Shown here: piece by piece, positions 6,386 through 9,117 of the stretch | Layout of the letters: each line of letters begins with the position of its first letter | Position numbering within the stretch: the first letter of the stretch is position 1 | DNA from: Oscillospiraceae bacterium | GTDB lineage: Bacteria; Bacillota; Clostridia; Oscillospirales; Ruminococcaceae | Assembly (NCBI GenBank): GCA_900768245.1 | Contig: CAAGCE010000192.1 | Coordinates: 1 to 9,117 of the forward strand | Direction of reading: 5' to 3' | DNA: 9,117 nucleotides | Translations under genes and position numbers: made by a program | Notes under the pieces: generated by a model | Databases searched by the model: none | Told to the model about the DNA's origin: nothing | The model's input: the letters and a program-made list of their open reading frames with translations, nothing else

Positions 6386-8146
6386 ATGAAAAACTACAAA
6401 AAAATTATTGCAGCCTCAGTGGCGTTTCTGACGGTATTATCCGCACCATCGGCAACATTCGCCGATACCTCGGTCAGCATCACCGTAGAACCCGAAAAAG
6501 AAATATGCAGCATTTCACCCTACATTTACGGAGTAAACAGCGGCGTGGATATGAGCAAGGTATCGCCTAAATCCTTTCGTCTGGGAGGAAACAGGATGTC
6601 TGCCTACAACTGGGAAAACAATATGTCAAATGCTGGCTCTGACTATAAGCATATGTCAGATATGTACCTCATAACAAATGCTGCTGACGAGTTTAAAAGA
6701 GTCCCCGGCGGTGCCGCTCTTGACGCTGCTAAAACCTGTACTGACAATGATGTGCCTTACGGTCTGCTGACACTGCAGATGCTTGGATATGCCTCCTCAA
6801 GCAAAAGAGGCAGCGTTAGCGAGGATAATGCAGCTCCTTCCGATTACTGGGTTAAGGTGGAAAATAGAAAAAACGAAGATTTTTCCCTTGAACCAGATAA
6901 AAAGGATAATGCCATTTATATGGACGAATATTTAAACTATCTTTTTGAGAAGATTGGAAAATCAGACAGCGGCGGTTTTAAGGGCTTTGCTCTTGACAAT
7001 GAACCTGCTTTATGGCAATATACTCACTGCCGCGTTCAGACAGAACCCTTAACCTGCCTTGAAATTGTTGATAAAAGCAAAAATCTTGCTTCTCTTGTAA
7101 AGGATATGGATCCGGGGGCTGAAGTGTTCGGTCCCGCGCTTTTCGGATATTCGGCGTACTGCAATTTTACCGGAACTCCCGACTGGGAACAATTGAGGAG
7201 TGACAACAATTATCGTTGGTTTATCGATTATTACCTTGACGAAATGAATAAGGCGGAAAAGGAATGTGGCAGACGGCTTCTGGATGTGCTTGATCTTCAT
7301 TTTTACACTGAGGCGAAAGGAGTATGCGGGGAACGCTCCTGCAATCATTATGATAATGACGAATGTGTAAAAGCAAGGCTTAACAGCGTACGTTCCCTCT
7401 ATGATCCGGATTACCGCGAGGACAGCTGGATAACCGACACGGGAGCGGAATTTTTCCCACTGCTGCCCAATGTACAACAATCCATAGATAAATATTATCC
7501 CGGCACAAAGTTAGCATTTACCGAGTATAATTTCGGCGGCGGAGATCATATTTCCGGTGCGGTCGCAGAAGCTGATATGCTTGGAATTTTTGCGGAATAC
7601 GGCGTATATTTTGCGACAATATGGGCGTTTGACAACAGCGAATTTCAGCTTTCGGCAATAAATATGTTCACCGATTATGACGGTCATGGCAGTGGCTTCG
7701 GCGATACTCTTGTTGAAAGCAGCGGCAAAAACGAGGATATTTCAATATATTCATCAGTTGACAGCAGCGATCCGGGCGCTGTAAAAATAATCGTTACAAA
7801 CAGGTCACTGCACAATAGTACGCCTGTGATGATAAATCTCGCCTCGGAGGAAATCTATGAAAATGTCGAGGTATATTTGCTGGATGGGGATACTCCCGAA
7901 ATAAAACGATTAGATGATATATGTGAAATTTCTGATAATAAATTTGAATATGAACTGCCTCATCTCTCGGTTACGGAGTTTGTTGTACGTCTGAAAAGCG
8001 CCGCAGAAGATACATATATTTTTGACAGAAGCGAAAATGATACAGACAAGAAAACCAACATACCTCTTATTGCAGGTATAGGCGCAGCGGCAATTGCAGC
8101 TGCTGCAGGAATTACATTTCTGAGCAGATGGAGTAAGAAAAGATAA
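6386..8146 (+). CDS. GH44 endoglucanase/xyloglucanase, secreted with C-terminal membrane anchor
   Basis: GH44 enzymes cleave internal beta-1,4 bonds of xyloglucan, carboxymethylcellulose and mixed glucans with retention. The signal peptide is MKNYKKIIAASVAFLTVLSA with a likely cut after ATFA (residue 26). The GH44 barrel follows: SPYIYGVNSGV, FRLGGNRMSAYNWENNMSNA, LDNEPALWQYTH with acid/base E206, LLDVLDLHFYTEAKG, and LAFTEYNFGGGDHISGAVAE with nucleophile E380. The all-beta C-terminal part runs to about residue 530. After a charged linker, residues about 559-580 form a hydrophobic Ala/Gly/Ile segment, followed by RWSKKR. This is a sorting-signal-like tail, but no LPXTG motif is present, so a plain membrane anchor is more likely. 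No dockerin or carbohydrate-binding module is seen, unlike many ruminococcal GH44 enzymes. AAGGAG overlaps the GH30 stop codon and lies 7 bases before the ATG, so the two genes are translated as one unit. Confidence 0.95.
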   Translation: MKNYKKIIAASVAFLTVLSAPSATFADTSVSITVEPEKEICSISPYIYGVNSGVDMSKVSPKSFRLGGNRMSAYNWENNMSNAGSDYKHMSDMYLITNAADEFKRVPGGAALDAAKTCTDNDVPYGLLTLQMLGYASSSKRGSVSEDNAAPSDYWVKVENRKNEDFSLEPDKKDNAIYMDEYLNYLFEKIGKSDSGGFKGFALDNEPALWQYTHCRVQTEPLTCLEIVDKSKNLASLVKDMDPGAEVFGPALFGYSAYCNFTGTPDWEQLRSDNNYRWFIDYYLDEMNKAEKECGRRLLDVLDLHFYTEAKGVCGERSCNHYDNDECVKARLNSVRSLYDPDYREDSWITDTGAEFFPLLPNVQQSIDKYYPGTKLAFTEYNFGGGDHISGAVAEADMLGIFAEYGVYFATIWAFDNSEFQLSAINMFTDYDGHGSGFGDTLVESSGKNEDISIYSSVDSSDPGAVKIIVTNRSLHNSTPVMINLASEEIYENVEVYLLDGDTPEIKRLDDICEISDNKFEYELPHLSVTEFVVRLKSAAEDTYIFDRSENDTDKKTNIPLIAGIGAAAIAAAAGITFLSRWSKKR

Positions 8147-8176
8147 TAAATATCAATAAAAATACAAAGGAATTAA

Positions 8177-8201
8177 GTGATGAATATTTTGAGTTCATCA
8201 C
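8177..8201. terminator. Hairpin between GH44 and the rtcB remnant, possible terminator
   Basis: GTGATGAA (8177-8184) pairs perfectly with TTCATCAC (8194-8201) around a 9-base loop, 30 bases after the GH44 stop codon and between convergent genes. There is no real U-tract on either strand, so its role as a bidirectional terminator is only a guess. The rest of 8147-8262 shows no gene. Confidence 0.35.
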
Positions 8202-8262
8202 AACTCCGCTTATATTTATATATTCAGATCCAACGTCTTTATTTCGGTTCTTGTCATACGAT

Positions 8263-8963
8263 TCACCTTATTGCTTGCGGTGTTAAGAAAATTTCGGGTG
8301 ATCTCGATCTTTTTCTTGAGTCAGTCCCTCTGCGCACAGATGAAAAATACTTGTCATTTATACTGTGCGCCAGCGCATTGAAATGCTTTCCTATCATATT
8401 TCCGAACATTCGGCTTCCTGAATGGAGCATTATACACGCGAGTCCGTTTTCGTCCTCCTGTATCTCGATAAAATGATTGCCGCCGCCAAGCGTTCCGACC
8501 GAAAGATAGCTTTGCTCAATATATCCGATAAGCTCCTATATTTGCTTATTTCCGTCTGCGCTTTGTCAAGTACCGCCGAGGTCTTCGGCTTGCTGTAATG
8601 CTTGAAGCCGGCGGGAACGGTTCGGAGGATGTTTCCTATTATCACCTTTATAAGCTTGCCGCTCCCCGTCATAGTTTCACGGAGAAGCTTTACGGGTATA
8701 TCAGTCTGAACGAACGCCATTCCACAGCCGATATCAACGTCGACAGCATTCGGGATCACAGTATTTTTACAGGCGATAACGCCGCCTATCGGCATTCCCT
8801 TTCCGGTATGCGTATCGGGCATAAGAGCAATATGGTCAACTGCGAACGGCAGGTTTGCAAGGTGCATCGCCTGTTCAAGACAGCTTTCCTCAATATCATC
8901 AATAGAAGCCGCTCATATTTTTATGGGTATCAGCATTTTGTCTTTGTCAAAGTATTCAAACAT
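8263..8963 (-). pseudogene. rtcB: rtcB RNA-splicing ligase, nonsense-mutated, frameshifted and truncated
   Basis: RtcB joins RNA ends with 2',3'-cyclic phosphate and 5'-OH in a GTP- and Mn-dependent reaction. The start (ATG 8963, AGGA 8972-8975, spacing 8) reads MFEYFDKDKMLIPIKI, then TGA at 8913-8915 where the family has Trp, then AASIDDIEESCLEQA. Homology continues through HIALMPDTHTGKGMPIGG and NAVDVDIGCGMAF, which carries the metal-binding Asp and Cys. A frameshift near 8536-8540 moves it to ELIGYIEQSYLSVGTLGGGN and IMLHSGSRMFGNMIGKHFN. Similarity fades after KYFSSV (about 8345) and that frame stops at 8263-8265. The C-terminal half, with the guanylylated histidine, is gone; about 210 codons remain of 400 or more. 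A further frame ends at 8216-8218 (tail RMTRTEIKTLDLNI), whose origin I do not recognise. The right repeat begins 36 bases upstream of the ATG. Confidence 0.88.
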
Positions 8964-8993
8964 ATTCATCGTCCTTTCGTTTTTATTGATTTT

Positions 8994-8999
8994 ATTATA
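8994..8999 (-). promoter_or_regulatory. Possible -10 box of the rtcB remnant
   Basis: TATAAT on the minus strand lies 30 bases before the rtcB ATG, at the inner edge of the right repeat. At 16-18 bases upstream, inside the repeat, no good -35 box is seen. Either the repeat replaced an original -35 region, or the hexamer is a chance match in AT-rich DNA. Confidence 0.25.
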
Positions 9000-9117
9000 G
9001 GTCACCTCAAAAAACCACCGGCTAAAGCCTTAGCACCTCATCTGCTTGCAGATTTTACGTCATCTTGCACATAAATTTCTTGACATACGGCAGTATGCCT
9101 GCGAAATTTCTATACAA
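8999..9117. repeat. Right copy of the inverted repeat that bounds the window
   Basis: Reverse complement of the left repeat (2-141), without the left copy's internal 21-base extra segment. It contains the same dyads: GCTAA/TTAGC (9021-9034), ATCTGC-TT-GCAGAT (9040-9053), CATAC-GGCA-GTATG (9084-9097), and AAATTTC (9073-9079) pairing with GAAATTT (9103-9109) around the latter. On the minus strand it sits directly upstream of the rtcB remnant. No coding potential is evident. Confidence 0.9.

Noticed and set aside
7049..7480. Minus-strand frame of about 143 codons inside GH44
   Set aside because: Lies wholly within the catalytic domain of GH44 and shows no recognisable protein features.
8177..8476. 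Plus-strand frame of about 99 codons after GH44
   Set aside because: It begins inside the hairpin and is antisense to the rtcB remnant; no ribosome site or motif supports it.
8913..8915. UGA recoding (Trp or selenocysteine) in rtcB
   Set aside because: The other genes here use TGG for Trp, the aligned position is a plain conserved Trp, and the gene carries further frameshift and truncation damage.
8598..9074. Plus-strand frame running through rtcB and into the right repeat
   Set aside because: Antisense to clear RtcB motifs and extends into non-coding repeat DNA; not a gene.

Overview
The window reads as a piece of a fibre-degrading Firmicutes genome, most likely a Ruminococcus-type gut or rumen clostridium. 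The grounds are moderate GC, AAGGAGG-type ribosome binding sites, consensus TTGACA/TATAAT promoters, and an assortment of plant cell-wall glycoside hydrolases (GH51, GH78 remnant, GH30, GH44) paired with AraC-family regulators. The genus is an inference from gene content, not something the sequence proves.

Layout from left to right. (1) A ~140-base repeat (2-141). (2) A GH51 alpha-L-arabinofuranosidase on the minus strand (147-1616). (3) A short divergent control region (1678-1733) with overlapping promoters for GH51 and for an AraC regulator (1759-2553, plus). (4) A GH78 alpha-L-rhamnosidase pseudogene (2667-3988), which keeps a perfect promoter and ribosome binding site but has lost its catalytic core. 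(5) An intergenic region (3989-4244) with a hairpin, a 21-bp-periodic direct repeat and a promoter. (6) A second unit on the plus strand: AraC regulator (4245-5039), cytoplasmic GH30 enzyme (5061-6374) and secreted, membrane-anchored GH44 endoglucanase/xyloglucanase (6386-8146). (7) A decayed, 3'-truncated rtcB RNA-ligase gene on the minus strand (8263-8963). (8) An inverted copy of the left repeat (8999-9117). The window begins and ends on these two inverted copies.

How the genes work together (inference). GH44 would cut beta-glucan or xyloglucan backbone at the cell surface. GH30 and GH51 lack signal peptides and would trim imported oligosaccharides inside the cell. No transporter is present here, so import must be encoded elsewhere. 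Each half of the cluster carries its own AraC regulator, and the two regulators are full-length paralogues of 264 residues.

The most informative signals are regulatory. The GH51 promoter (minus) and the GH78-remnant promoter (plus) carry the same composite site in the same register: TATCAGTAT, 9-10 bases, then ATATATCATTGAAAT, whose end forms the -35 box TTGAAA, 17 bases before TATAAT. This is a candidate operator for the AraC gene lying between them. The second AraC gene has a different candidate operator: a 13-base exact direct repeat with a 21-bp period just upstream of its promoter. The other unusual points are the inverted repeat pair bounding the whole segment without any transposase, and two independently decaying genes inside it.
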